Below, piece after piece: positions 15,528 to 23,524 of a stretch of DNA of 29,245 nt. The position numbers were made by a program, and so were the translations under genes. Below the pieces are notes generated by a model. It did not search any database. It saw only the letters and a list, made by a program, of their open reading frames with translations, and was not told the origin of the DNA. How positions within the stretch are numbered: the first letter of the stretch is position 1; each line of letters starts with the position of its first letter. Source of the stretch: SZUA-584 sp041656035 (GTDB lineage: Bacteria; Bacillota; Clostridia; Christensenellales; SZUA-584); NCBI GenBank assembly GCA_964586785.1, contig CAZPHS010000023.1, positions 1 to 29,245 on the forward strand, written 5' to 3'.

Positions 15528-17351
15528 TTACCTCCTCAATTTACTGTTAAAGCAGTATTCTATTCTAAGCGCCGATATTCCGACGTCCCTGTCTTTCTCG
15601 CCTCCGAAAACCTTTATCTGTATGTACGCGGCGCGGCGCATGGCAAGCCGCATAACAAATGTGCGGGCAAACTTTATAACGTCCCACGTAAAAGCGTTCC
15701 AGTTAAAATCGTGCCACGAGAACGACTTGATATCAAAGCGCCTGCGGCAGAAACAATCGTTGTTCTCGCTCGATATCGTAACCTGCGCTTTTATATTTCC
15801 TTCTCCGGCGAAACTCGGGTATACGCGCAGAAAAGTTTTTAATCTGTCGGGGCACTTTAAATCAAACGCTTTGCTCGTAAAGTACGCGCCGTACTCCTCC
15901 CCGAAATCGTTTTTGTTTTTACAAAGCTTAACAATGCCCTTGGCGCTTCCGTAATAAAGCGTCTCGCCGTCGGGGCACAGCACGTTAGCGCGTATATTGT
16001 CGAAACGGTACCACGCCAGCCTGCGCTGCGCCTTTTTGTAATCCGCGTAGTCGAAATACGGAGTGTGCTGATAATCCCAAAGATAGGCGTGCCCTCCGGC
16101 GCAGAGCCAGTAATACCTGTTATGGTCTGCCGAGCACGCGCCGCAAAGCCCGCTCTCGCCGAGAAGCAATTTGTTTATATTGGCCGAAAGCGGTTTCACC
16201 GCGTTCTCCGATTTGTTGTCGGTAGACGTTAACATATGCACGCCGCTGCCCGAATTCGCGAATACCAAAGCGTTGTCTATAAGCGCGACGCTTCCCGGCA
16301 TGTCGCACCCTATGGCGCTGTGACATTCCCTTACCGGATAAAAAACATCAATGCCGTCAAACACATACCCCAGCGCGAAAATGGAGCTTTGCTTAAATAT
16401 AACAAGCTCTCCCCCCATCTTTGCCGCCGCCGTTATAGGCTGGTTGTTCTGGTTTAAATATTCCTCGCACGTATCCGGAAAATAGCGCATACCGCCGCCC
16501 GCGTTTCCCAAATCGCTGCGCCAGTACGAGCGCGGATGCTGCGCGTTGCCGGTAACAAAAACCCTTGTGCCGCCGAACACTCCCGCGGCTTCCCCGCCGA
16601 AAGGCAAAGCAACGCGGCATCCGGCTATCTTTTGTTTGTTTCCCGAAACAGTTTTGAAAGCCGTAATCCATACGTTGTTCGTTCCGGCGGCGGGCGCTCC
16701 GTGCGGGCTTGTTCCGAGGCTGAAGTCAACTGTGCCCACTTGCCTGTCCGCCGTAAAATGCGCTCCCTCGGTCAAATCCTGCGCGGCGACGCTTATCTTT
16801 ACGGCAGCGGCGTCAAGCCCGCTCTGAGGCAGCTTAAACAGCGACGTTATACCGTCGCCGTTATATTTGACGCAAAAGCCCGCGCCTATAAGATTGTACG
16901 CTTCGTTGTCTTCCCCGCCCGATATATCCGGACGCGCGTTTATCATAACAACGGGTATGTAAGCGGCTGCGGCGGCAACGCAATATTCGGGCGTTATTTC
17001 CCAAACCTCGTTTCCGTCAAGATAAAAAAGAACGCCGCAGAACTCGCAAAAAACACCCGACGTCCGCGAAATGCCGCTCTTTATAAGCGCCGCTTCGCCG
17101 CCGCGCCATCTGTACAGGCAATCCCCCGCGTGTACCGCGCGGTATCCGCAGTACGGCTGCGATACGCTAAGCACATTATCGTTTATTCCGCAGCCGTCAT
17201 AAGATTGCCCGTCCCGCTTCACAAGCGATTTTCCCTTATACCACATATTCAGCATGTCATGGCTTTGGCTGTCGTGTATGGCGTATTCCGGGTCGTTTAT
17301 ATTCAGGCCTCCGCTCAGCTCGGGCAGCATTATCTCCCTTATACTATCCAT
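15528..17351 (-). CDS. Phage structural protein, P22 gp10-like tail hub / DNA-stabilisation type
   Basis: 607 aa from the ATG at 17351, which has AAGGAG 7 nt upstream; a GTG one codon earlier is less likely. The pattern resembles gp10-type tail hubs. It opens with LSGGLNINDPEYAI then MLNMWYKGKSLVKRDG. The middle is a propeller-like region with GELVIFKQSSIFALG, GCDMPGSVALIDNALVFANSGSGVHML and RYYWLCAGGHAYLWD. A beta-rich end follows (DRLKTFLRVYPSF, then QVTISSEN). In podophages this protein plugs the portal after packaging and carries the spikes. Its place after the connector and before the fibre agrees. The homology is inferred from layout, not a search. Confidence 0.68.
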   Translation of the reverse strand: MDSIREIMLPELSGGLNINDPEYAIHDSQSHDMLNMWYKGKSLVKRDGQSYDGCGINDNVLSVSQPYCGYRAVHAGDCLYRWRGGEAALIKSGISRTSGVFCEFCGVLFYLDGNEVWEITPEYCVAAAAAYIPVVMINARPDISGGEDNEAYNLIGAGFCVKYNGDGITSLFKLPQSGLDAAAVKISVAAQDLTEGAHFTADRQVGTVDFSLGTSPHGAPAAGTNNVWITAFKTVSGNKQKIAGCRVALPFGGEAAGVFGGTRVFVTGNAQHPRSYWRSDLGNAGGGMRYFPDTCEEYLNQNNQPITAAAKMGGELVIFKQSSIFALGYVFDGIDVFYPVRECHSAIGCDMPGSVALIDNALVFANSGSGVHMLTSTDNKSENAVKPLSANINKLLLGESGLCGACSADHNRYYWLCAGGHAYLWDYQHTPYFDYADYKKAQRRLAWYRFDNIRANVLCPDGETLYYGSAKGIVKLCKNKNDFGEEYGAYFTSKAFDLKCPDRLKTFLRVYPSFAGEGNIKAQVTISSENNDCFCRRRFDIKSFSWHDFNWNAFTWDVIKFARTFVMRLAMRRAAYIQIKVFGGEKDRDVGISALRIEYCFNSKLRR

Positions 17352-17362
17352 CACCGCGCTCC

Positions 17363-17722
17363 TTACAGCCCCGCCAGAACGCCGTACTCGTCCGCGGCGT
17401 CCGTCTCGCTCGGCCTTATGGTGCGTATAAGCGAGCGGTACATCGCGCTGTAGTCCGCGTACATATCCCCGTTTTTGTCCGACAACGCAAAGCTTGCGGC
17501 AAGCCCGTAGGGCAGTATGCGCTCCGCGACATCCTCGCTTATCTCAAGCGCGTCCTCAAGTTTTTTAATATTCCTTGTTACCGCGACGCCCTCGTAAAAC
17601 GCGAGCTCCCTTTGCAGCACGTCAATTACCGCGGGCGCCCTTGCCGCATAATCCGCGGTATCGGCGCCCTCCGCCTGGTCTATAAGCGCAAGCGCCATTT
17701 CATACGCTTCCTGTGCCGTCAT
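17363..17722 (-). CDS. Phage head-tail connector / adaptor protein
   Basis: 119 aa from the ATG at 17722 (GGAGG 8 nt upstream; an upstream TTG start would swallow the RBS). It is all-alpha, acidic and alanine-rich, with helices MTAQEAYEMALALIDQAEG, PAVIDVLQRELAFYEG and VAERILPYGLAASFAL. Size, helix content and position between capsid and tail-hub genes match the small adaptor (gp4/gp6-like) that extends the portal ring. The call rests on context and secondary-structure pattern. Confidence 0.62.
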   Translation of the reverse strand: MTAQEAYEMALALIDQAEGADTADYAARAPAVIDVLQRELAFYEGVAVTRNIKKLEDALEISEDVAERILPYGLAASFALSDKNGDMYADYSAMYRSLIRTIRPSETDAADEYGVLAGL

Positions 17723-17744
17723 GGCATACACCTCCAAAATTTAA

Positions 17745-17776
17745 TAAAAAAAAGAGCGGGGGGCGGACGCCGCCCC
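17745..17776 (-). terminator. Intra-operon terminator after the decoration gene
   Basis: GGGGCGG (17760-17766) and CCGCCCC (17770-17776) form a 7-bp stem with a 3-nt loop. On the - strand it is followed by GCTC and eight T's. It sits between the decoration gene and the connector gene, so it should limit read-through from the highly needed capsid genes into the tail genes. Confidence 0.78.
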
Positions 17777-17792
17777 GTATTCCCCCGCCCCG

Positions 17793-18167
17793 TTAAAGCT
17801 GCACCGCTTCTATGGACACGTTTGCGAGCGCCTGCGCGTCAAGCTGTTCTTCGTCCGCGTCGAGCATTTCCACAGTCACGGTTCCGTTCTCCATGTCTTT
17901 AAACCTCGCGGTGTCCCAAAGCGCTATGTACGCCGTCTCTCCCGCGTCAACCGCTATATCCATATCGCCCAGCGCCGCCCGCGGGCCTCCGCCCGCTTTT
18001 ACACGAGCGATAACATCCGTCTGCGCGTCGGCGTTGCACACCCTAACGCACAGTCTCGAATCCTTCCTGCACGGCACCTGCTGCCGCGCGGCGGCGGGCG
18101 CTACGGTGTCCGTTTCCAAGACGGCGGGCGCCCCCGCGCCCATATCAAATACGCTGACATTAGCCAT
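17793..18167 (-). CDS. Phage capsid decoration / head protein
   Basis: 124 aa, mostly beta-strand-like, beginning MANVSVFDMGAG with a VCRV-type core (LCVRVCNADAQTDVIARV) and a late ETAYIALWDTARFKDMENGTV. This resembles the small beta-sandwich cement or decoration proteins commonly encoded beside major capsid genes, where a T/S-ARF/KD-xNGTV segment is frequent. It lies immediately downstream of the capsid gene with an RBS (AAGGAGG) in the gap. Function is inferred from position and fold pattern. Confidence 0.58.
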   Translation of the reverse strand: MANVSVFDMGAGAPAVLETDTVAPAAARQQVPCRKDSRLCVRVCNADAQTDVIARVKAGGGPRAALGDMDIAVDAGETAYIALWDTARFKDMENGTVTVEMLDADEEQLDAQALANVSIEAVQL

Positions 18168-18181
18168 TTTTTAAGACCTCC

Positions 18182-19030
18182 TTAAATTTGCGTTTCTTCG
18201 GCGGTCGTTAAATCAACGCGTATAAGCTCCGCCGGACGTATGACCGTTCCGCCGTACAGATGCAGCACCTTAAAGGCGTCCGCAAATGTTTTTTCGGGTT
18301 TGTAACGCTCTATCATGCTTGCCGGTATCTGCTCCGCGAGAGCTATCGCCTGCCGCGTGAACGCCATACAGTGATGTACTCCATCGGTCTTTTTTATAGA
18401 GTTAGACACATACACGCCAAAGTTTAAGTAACTGCCTTTAAAGCCCTTGCCGAAAACCTCGGCGTTGGCCTGCTGGAACACTATCTTTCCAAGCACAAGC
18501 TTTGTGTATATCGCCGGCGATATAACGAGAAACCTTTCCTCCTCGAACGGCACGTCCGCCTCTAAAAGCGCCTGCTCCGCCTCGGCTAAAGTAGAAAGCA
18601 CCGAAGCGGAGGTGCAGCTGCTGTTTTCAATAACGTCGCCCGCCTGCTTGTGGAAACCGGCAAGATATTCGTCAAGCGTTTGAGCCAGCGCTTTTTTTGC
18701 CTCGCGCACCTCAACGCCGAACACCTCTCCTTGCGCCTGCGCTTTGTCTACCCTGTCCACCTCCACGTTTACATACTTTGCCTCGGTTATATAAAGGTCC
18801 TGATTATAGCTCTTTTTCTGCTCAAGCGTTATGTCTTCACCCGGCGTATAATTCTTAACCGTCGGGCGCCCCACCCCCGCTATGCGCAGCACATCGCCCT
18901 TTTTTGTTATATCGCCAATAATAGGACCTTTGTAGCACAGGTTTTTAAAAACGCAGTCCCTGCCCCTGTCTGTCATAAGCTCTTTCGCTAAAACTTCCGG
19001 TCTGAAACTTTCGTAAGACAAATTATTCAC
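18182..19030 (-). CDS. Major capsid protein
   Basis: 282 aa, HK97-fold-type coat protein of the P22 coat/N4 gp56-like group. The N-terminus (SYESFRPEVLAKEL) leads to GDVLRIAGVGRPTVKNYTPG, then YVNVEVDRVDKAQ and LAQTLDEYLAGF. Later blocks are FLVISPAIYTKLV and LNFGVYVSNSI, with a C-terminal FKVLHLYGGTVIRP. This order is typical for such coat proteins. A GTG at 19030 abuts the RBS; a TTG at 19021, 8 nt after AGGAG, is the more plausible start and gives MSYESFRPEV. Scaffold gene upstream and decoration gene downstream support the call. Confidence 0.85.
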   Translation of the reverse strand: MNNLSYESFRPEVLAKELMTDRGRDCVFKNLCYKGPIIGDITKKGDVLRIAGVGRPTVKNYTPGEDITLEQKKSYNQDLYITEAKYVNVEVDRVDKAQAQGEVFGVEVREAKKALAQTLDEYLAGFHKQAGDVIENSSCTSASVLSTLAEAEQALLEADVPFEEERFLVISPAIYTKLVLGKIVFQQANAEVFGKGFKGSYLNFGVYVSNSIKKTDGVHHCMAFTRQAIALAEQIPASMIERYKPEKTFADAFKVLHLYGGTVIRPAELIRVDLTTAEETQI

Positions 19031-19037
19031 TCCTTAA

Positions 19038-19694
19038 CTATTCTTTTTGTCCCGTTAAAAACGCCCATATTCGGCTGTGGTTTTTATCAAGCTCCGCCGG
19101 CGACATCTGCGCTATAGTCTCTTTGGAAAGCGGTCTTGGCGCGGCCGCCCCCGTTCCTTGCGCTCCGCCCATGCTTGCCGCGGCGTTTTGCGCGTTGGTT
19201 TGCCGCGTAAGCGTCCGCTTTTCTTCGATAAAGGCGTTTGCCGCGTAAGCGTCGCAAAGCGGTATACCGCTCTTCCACGCGTTTATCACGCTTTCGGGAA
19301 GAGCCAGAGGATCGGCGTTTGGGTATGAAGCGATAAAGTCGTCAAGCTGCGAGTTTACCGCCGCCTGTTTTTCGCTTTCCTCGCTTATCCGCCGCTGCAA
19401 AGCGTAAAGCGCCTCTTTTTCGGTTACCCCCGTTTTCTGCGCCATATCCCGCGCGAGAACGCTTATATCCTTATACTCTTCAATTTTCTGCGAAGCCTCT
19501 TTAAGCCTGCCGTTTATCTTGTCGTAATTCAGCCCCTTTTGCGCGTATTCCGCCGCCGCCTCACGGGACAAAGGCAGCTCTTCCTTGTTGTAGCGCACCG
19601 TCAAAAACGCTTCCCGCTGCGCCGCGTTATCGTCGCCATTTTGTATATACGGCTGGTTTGCCGCTTGCGCCTGTGGTTGGGCAGTCTCTTCCAT
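19038..19694 (-). CDS. Phage scaffolding protein
   Basis: 218 aa, acidic and helical. An N-terminal region contains EAFLTVRYNKEELPLSREA and a central coiled coil (LKEASQKIEEYKDISVLARD). The flexible tail is rich in Ala/Gln/Gly and ends in RIWAFLTGQKE, a short charged helix like those by which scaffolds bind coat. It lies directly upstream of the capsid gene. A strong RBS (AGGAGG) precedes the ATG. Scaffold guides procapsid assembly and leaves before or during packaging. Confidence 0.8.
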   Translation of the reverse strand: MEETAQPQAQAANQPYIQNGDDNAAQREAFLTVRYNKEELPLSREAAAEYAQKGLNYDKINGRLKEASQKIEEYKDISVLARDMAQKTGVTEKEALYALQRRISEESEKQAAVNSQLDDFIASYPNADPLALPESVINAWKSGIPLCDAYAANAFIEEKRTLTRQTNAQNAAASMGGAQGTGAAAPRPLSKETIAQMSPAELDKNHSRIWAFLTGQKE

Positions 19695-19723
19695 AACTGA
19701 TTTCCTCCTGTTTTTTTGGGTAT

Positions 19724-19744
19724 CAAAAAAGGCCCGAAGGCCTT
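19724..19744 (-). terminator. Terminator after MqsA/Panacea antitoxin
   Basis: AAGGCC (19739-19744 on the - strand), TTCG loop, GGCCTT, then TTTTG. This compact, stable hairpin lies 25 nt past the antitoxin stop and only about 30 nt before the scaffold start. Confidence 0.85.
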
Positions 19745-19769
19745 ACAGATAAAAATTAGAATCGTTACG

Positions 19770-20765
19770 CTAGAAACAAATTAATGTATCAGCATATTCA
19801 TATGAAATTAACTCGTTATCTTTGTTCTTTAACCAAGCATCTTCTTTATGAGAGCATTCACTTATTCTCTTGGCACTATATCCTTTGAAAAAATCTACTA
19901 CCTTATTAATAACTATCATCTCTTTTTCATCAAAAACATTAAGATCATAATTACCGCAACTTTTTATCAACACTGCTGTCTTCTCGTCAATTTCCCGTTC
20001 TTCAGCACGATATTTTGAATCTATCATAGTTAATATTCGATAATTATGATTTTCAATAACAGGTCCAAAAGTATATCTCATATAACGCAAACCAGTTATT
20101 GAGCGAACATTCTCTCGAAAATTTAAAAGGTCAATGTAAAAAAGCAGTTTATTTAAGCTGGTTAAATATATACCTCCAAGTTTATCAGAAATATAACTTA
20201 TAAGGTTCTCCGTTTTATCATAATCAAACTTTCTAAAACCGTTATAAATATCTTCTTCATGTGATAGTTGTTTTTTCAGTATTGTACGATATAAATTTTC
20301 TTCATTTTTATCAAAAGACATGAGTTCTTCATATCTTTTTTTAGTTAATCTGCCACTTTTGTAAGCATCATTAACCTTTTCAAAAAATATATTCTCATCT
20401 TCTATAATAATACGCAACATATCATTATGACTTCTATCAGCGAGAGCACCTTTTTCATACCGATTTATAGTCATTTTGCCCCACCCTAAAATGCTCACTA
20501 ATTCTCTTTGAGATACATTAAACTTTTTTCTTAATATTTTTATCTCAACAGGGGTGACCATAGAGTTCAGCTCTCTATATTTATCATACAATCGAATAAG
20601 ATTATCAGCCTCTAGATCCTTAACATACAATTCTTTGTTGCATTTTAAGCAAACCCCAATGTTTTCAATTACATTAACCTCACAGCCTTTATATTCTTTT
20701 AATATTTTTGATACTACTTTATATTGAACTAATTGATTACATGTACAACAATAAGCCCTTTCCAT
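19770..20765 (-). CDS. MqsA-type antitoxin: zinc finger, HTH and SocA/Panacea domain
   Basis: 331 aa from the ATG at 20765, 6 nt after AAGGAGGT; an ATG at 20771 abuts the RBS and is unlikely. Domains in order: an N-terminal zinc ribbon (C6-x2-C9 and C39-x2-C42), then an XRE/MqsA-type HTH at about residues 73-108 (LRKKFNVSQRELVSILGWGKMTINRYEKG). A C-terminal SocA/Panacea-like domain starts near residue 185 (LNKLLFYIDLLNFR, then YTFGPV). Panacea domains neutralise many unrelated toxins. It is expected to bind the toxin and repress its own promoter. The AT-rich composition contrasts with the surrounding phage genes. Confidence 0.88.
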   Translation of the reverse strand: MERAYCCTCNQLVQYKVVSKILKEYKGCEVNVIENIGVCLKCNKELYVKDLEADNLIRLYDKYRELNSMVTPVEIKILRKKFNVSQRELVSILGWGKMTINRYEKGALADRSHNDMLRIIIEDENIFFEKVNDAYKSGRLTKKRYEELMSFDKNEENLYRTILKKQLSHEEDIYNGFRKFDYDKTENLISYISDKLGGIYLTSLNKLLFYIDLLNFRENVRSITGLRYMRYTFGPVIENHNYRILTMIDSKYRAEEREIDEKTAVLIKSCGNYDLNVFDEKEMIVINKVVDFFKGYSAKRISECSHKEDAWLKNKDNELISYEYADTLICF

Positions 20766-20786
20766 ATCCATACCTCCTTAACAAAT

Positions 20787-21149
20787 CTACCCTAAATACT
20801 GCCCTTCTTCATGAAAAGAGATACATACAACATTATCTCCATCCAGTCTAATTTTTATGTATATGTTTAAACTGCTATTCAACATCTTTAATGGGTAGAC
20901 AAAAAACCAAACATCTCCTTTCCTAAAACTATCACGATCTGGCTCCGGTCCTTTAAAATAATGAGAAGAATTCAAATCCAATAAAGTGTCTTTTATATCA
21001 TCAATGATAAGTCCGTTTCTCTGCATAAAATCTTTGTTTTTAGACCTGTAATCTTCAAATGTCCACTTATTTGCGCATACACTTTTCTTTATCTTCTTTA
21101 AATGGGCATTTATCAATTTAGTCCGTAATTCTTGTATCGCCCTCACCAC
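20787..21149 (-). CDS. MqsR-like toxin of the MqsR/MqsA-Panacea pair
   Basis: Up to 120 aa. The region from about residue 29 resembles MqsR ribonucleases: TFEDYRSKNKDFM, a helix IIDDIKDTLLDLNSSHYFKG (compare the MqsR segment ending in DFYKS), then VWFFVYPLKM, LNIYIKIRL and VVCISFHE. It precedes the antitoxin by 15-21 nt, the same toxin-first order as mqsRA. Expected activity is mRNA cleavage. The start is unsure: the GTG at 21149 lies only a few nt after the predicted transcription start, so the message could be leaderless, or an internal start is used. Confidence 0.68.
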   Translation of the reverse strand: MVRAIQELRTKLINAHLKKIKKSVCANKWTFEDYRSKNKDFMQRNGLIIDDIKDTLLDLNSSHYFKGPEPDRDSFRKGDVWFFVYPLKMLNSSLNIYIKIRLDGDNVVCISFHEEGQYLG

Positions 21150-21158
21150 CTTGGTTGC

Positions 21159-21187
21159 ATTATATCATTAAGTTAAAGCCGATGCCA
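21159..21187 (-). promoter_or_regulatory. Promoter of MqsR-like/MqsA operon
   Basis: On the - strand, TGGCAT (21182-21187), 17-nt spacer, TATAAT (21159-21164). The -35 is weak and overlaps the palindrome at 21183-21200. Confidence 0.6.
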
Positions 21188-21200
21188 TCATCTGATGGCA
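21183..21200. promoter_or_regulatory. Palindromic operator TGCCATCA-TC-TGATGGCA
   Basis: A perfect 8+2+8 palindrome that overlaps the -35 of the toxin-antitoxin promoter. This is the place and shape expected for autorepression by a dimeric MqsA-like HTH antitoxin. Confidence 0.7.
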
Positions 21201-21241
21201 CTAATTAGAGATTTAACACTTTGTTCATAAATTTATGCGAA

Positions 21242-21266
21242 GAGGAGCCGCGTTGCGCGGCCCCTC
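21242..21266 (-). terminator. Terminator after XhlA-like gene
   Basis: GAGGGGCCGCG pairs with CGCGGCTCCTC over 11 bp (one G-T) around a CAA loop, 10 nt past the stop. The downstream tract is AT-rich rather than a pure T-run. Confidence 0.65.
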
Positions 21267-21275
21267 CCGCGTTAA

Positions 21276-21683
21276 TCATCCGCCCGATATCACTTCCGCC
21301 AGCTTTATAATAACCGATATCACTCCCGGAAGCGCCGCTATAAGCGCTATGCGCCACATCGTCTTCGAATTCTGTTCCTTCGACGTGTTTGCCTCTATGC
21401 GCTCTATCTTTTCATTAAGACGGTTTATCATTTCGTATACGAGCTTAACCTCGCCCCTTGTTGTGGCCTTTATCTCATCAATCTGGCCTTCCGTCTCGGC
21501 AAGCGCCACCCGCGTTCTGCTTACCTGTTCGCTAAGCTTTTCTATGCGCCCGTTTTGACGCTCCTCCGTTTTTTCTATCGCCCTGCCGAGCAGCAGCGAG
21601 CAGTCTTTATCAAGCGCGGCGCCGATCAGGTCCAGAGCTTCTTTCAGTTCGTCTTTCGGCTTATCCTTTTCCGTGGGCCTCAC
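21276..21683 (-). CDS. XhlA-like phage protein: coiled coil with C-terminal membrane helix
   Basis: 135 aa. It is charged and helical for about 105 residues (EKTEERQNGRIEKLSEQVSR, then EMINRLNEKIERIEANTS). One C-terminal hydrophobic segment follows (MWRIALIAALPGVISVIIKL) with a short tail. This tail-anchored coiled-coil layout matches haemolysin XhlA-type lysis accessory proteins. The start is a GTG with only a weak RBS and could be wrong by a few codons. It sits 87 nt after the portal gene and before the inserted toxin-antitoxin pair, an unusual place for a lysis gene, so a structural role is possible. Confidence 0.65.
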   Translation of the reverse strand: MRPTEKDKPKDELKEALDLIGAALDKDCSLLLGRAIEKTEERQNGRIEKLSEQVSRTRVALAETEGQIDEIKATTRGEVKLVYEMINRLNEKIERIEANTSKEQNSKTMWRIALIAALPGVISVIIKLAEVISGG

Positions 21684-21770
21684 CTTCTTTCTTTCTTGGC
21701 ATATAAGGCAACAACCCCCGCTGTATTTTATGCGCCGTTTGTTCTTACCGTTCGGAATAACGGCCGCGTG

Positions 21771-23291
21771 TCACGCCGTCTCAAAGCCTGCCTGCCTTTG
21801 CTCAGTTTCTTTTATAAGATCCTCTTTAAGTGGTATATACCCATCCGGCATACGCTCCAGATACTGTTTTAATGTAATCTGTCCGCCTTTTAAAAGGTTG
21901 TCCAGTGTTTTTATAACCTGCACCTCGCTCCACATGGACGAAGGTCCAACGTCAACTTTAAGACGCATAGTATATTCCTGAAGCACATTATCCGGCAGAG
22001 GAACAAATACGCGCCCCCCGTCTTGCTCGACGGGAATCATGCGTCCGGCGCGGTAGTACTGTTTTATAAAGTCCAGCCATATAAGCCCTATATCCTCTAT
22101 AAACGCGTAAAACCTCTCCTGCTGCGACTGCAGCGGAACAAGAGCCGCGTCACGCGTCGCTATAAACGCCGACGTATTATCCGGATTTTTGATATTACCC
22201 AAGGTCACTTCGTTGGCGCCCATCATACGCATGGTTGTCTCAAGCGTCGCGTTAAGACCCTGCCACGCGTCGTACGACATTCCGGGCGGCGTTAGATACT
22301 GCGCCGCTCCGGCTATATCACCGTTTACCGCTATGGCGCCGGCGACTTTGTTAGACCATTCGCGTATGCGCGTGCGGTCGTAAACCACCTTGGGGAAGCT
22401 AAGCTGCATTTGGTTAAGCTGCGATAAAGCGAGTATCTTGTTGACAAACACCTGGTTCGGTATAAGCCCCGTCACTTCCGCGACGCCGTGGCACGAGTTT
22501 TTGCGCGTGTCCCAGTTCATCAAAGCGATGGGATAGCGCGTCAGCAACGTATCCTTTGGCGGCTGCACCACCGCGTTTTTAACGCATTTTTCGCACCATA
22601 CGCGGCCGTCCTTTTTATACATCTTTAAAAGCACGTTGCATTTCCCGTCGTCTTCAAGCTCTATCTTGCCGCGGTCTCCGGAGGTATACTCGTTGTCTTC
22701 GTCCGCGGTTATATCGCCCGCGTTTTCGCAGCCGTTCTCACGCGCCTCCCGCCGCACTTTTGAAAGCAGCTCCCTGAACGATAATATAATATAAGGCTGG
22801 CTTTGCACGTCCGCGCTGTTTGGGTTGCCCGGATAATAGCATACGTTATCTATAAGCTGCGTCGCTATATCCCCCGCAAGCGCCTGGCCGGTGTCTAAAG
22901 CCGCGTCCCAATAAAAATACTGCACATAATCGCCTGTTATTGCCGCCTGCTTTAAGCCTTCCTTTGTCAGGTAGTCCATTTTAAGACGTTCCCACAAAAG
23001 GTCGCAGTACGCGGATATCTGCCTTGCGTATACGCTTATATCGTCTCCGTCGCTTACCCCCTCCGCCATAAATTTAAGGCAGAGCCGTCTGTCGGTTATC
23101 GCCGCTATCTTCCACGCCGAGGCGTAGCGTATAAAGTTTACCACAGGAGCCGGAAGCCCCTCGTGCGGTATGCCCGCCCATTGGTCTCCGGCGTAAAAAC
23201 GTTCGTTTACATCAGCCGTGCGGTAAAGCCCTATACGCGTTTTGTAGTCCACTCCCTGTTCGTATTCCCGCCAAGCTTCGGTTACTCTCAT
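21771..23291 (-). CDS. Phage portal protein, podovirus (P22-like) type
   Basis: 506 aa. Portal features: the N-terminal helix with RFYAGDQWAG-like VNERFYAGDQW, then FIRYASAWKIAAITDRR. A stem/wing region follows, with RYPIALMNWDTRKNSCHGVAEV, GLIPNQVFVNKI and ANEVTLGN. The crown-side LKVDVGPSSMWSEVQ is close in form to the TDVGPS segment of P22-type portals. It forms the dodecameric DNA channel at one capsid vertex. The start overlaps the upstream small gene by 4 nt (ATGA). It is shorter than P22 gp1 (about 725 aa) because the long C-terminal barrel is absent. Confidence 0.88.
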   Translation of the reverse strand: MRVTEAWREYEQGVDYKTRIGLYRTADVNERFYAGDQWAGIPHEGLPAPVVNFIRYASAWKIAAITDRRLCLKFMAEGVSDGDDISVYARQISAYCDLLWERLKMDYLTKEGLKQAAITGDYVQYFYWDAALDTGQALAGDIATQLIDNVCYYPGNPNSADVQSQPYIILSFRELLSKVRREARENGCENAGDITADEDNEYTSGDRGKIELEDDGKCNVLLKMYKKDGRVWCEKCVKNAVVQPPKDTLLTRYPIALMNWDTRKNSCHGVAEVTGLIPNQVFVNKILALSQLNQMQLSFPKVVYDRTRIREWSNKVAGAIAVNGDIAGAAQYLTPPGMSYDAWQGLNATLETTMRMMGANEVTLGNIKNPDNTSAFIATRDAALVPLQSQQERFYAFIEDIGLIWLDFIKQYYRAGRMIPVEQDGGRVFVPLPDNVLQEYTMRLKVDVGPSSMWSEVQVIKTLDNLLKGGQITLKQYLERMPDGYIPLKEDLIKETEQRQAGFETA

Positions 23292-23485
23292 ACCCGTTCA
23301 CCGTAAGGGTCGTAACCCATTATAGTCTCGTACTTTTGCATAAGAGCGTTCTGCTCTTCCCGCGGTTCGCCGCCCAAAGCGTTTTTATTTTTCCGGCCGT
23401 CTTTTCTGCCTTTTATATAGCACGCCGCGCAAAGCGCCGCCGCCCCCGCGGCGGCAACCGTTCCTATGAATATGCCCGTCAGCAT
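23288..23485 (-). CDS. Small membrane protein upstream of portal
   Basis: 65 aa from the ATG at 23485, which has AAAGGAGGGG just upstream; an earlier in-frame Met lacks an RBS. There is one TM helix (MLTGIFIGTVAAAGAAALCAA), then a basic stretch (GRKDGRKNKN) and a short C-terminal tail. It overlaps the portal start by 4 nt. The function is unknown. Similar small Lys-rich single-TM proteins occur between packaging and portal genes in Firmicutes phages. Confidence 0.65.
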   Translation of the reverse strand: MLTGIFIGTVAAAGAAALCAACYIKGRKDGRKNKNALGGEPREEQNALMQKYETIMGYDPYGERV

Positions 23486-23524
23486 AAAACCCCTCCTTTT
23501 GGAAAAAAAATAAGCGCCTGTCAC

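Noticed and set aside
16536..17453. 305-aa open frame on the + strand
   Set aside because: It is the antisense shadow of the gp10-like gene: Arg/Tyr-rich composition, no RBS, no domain.
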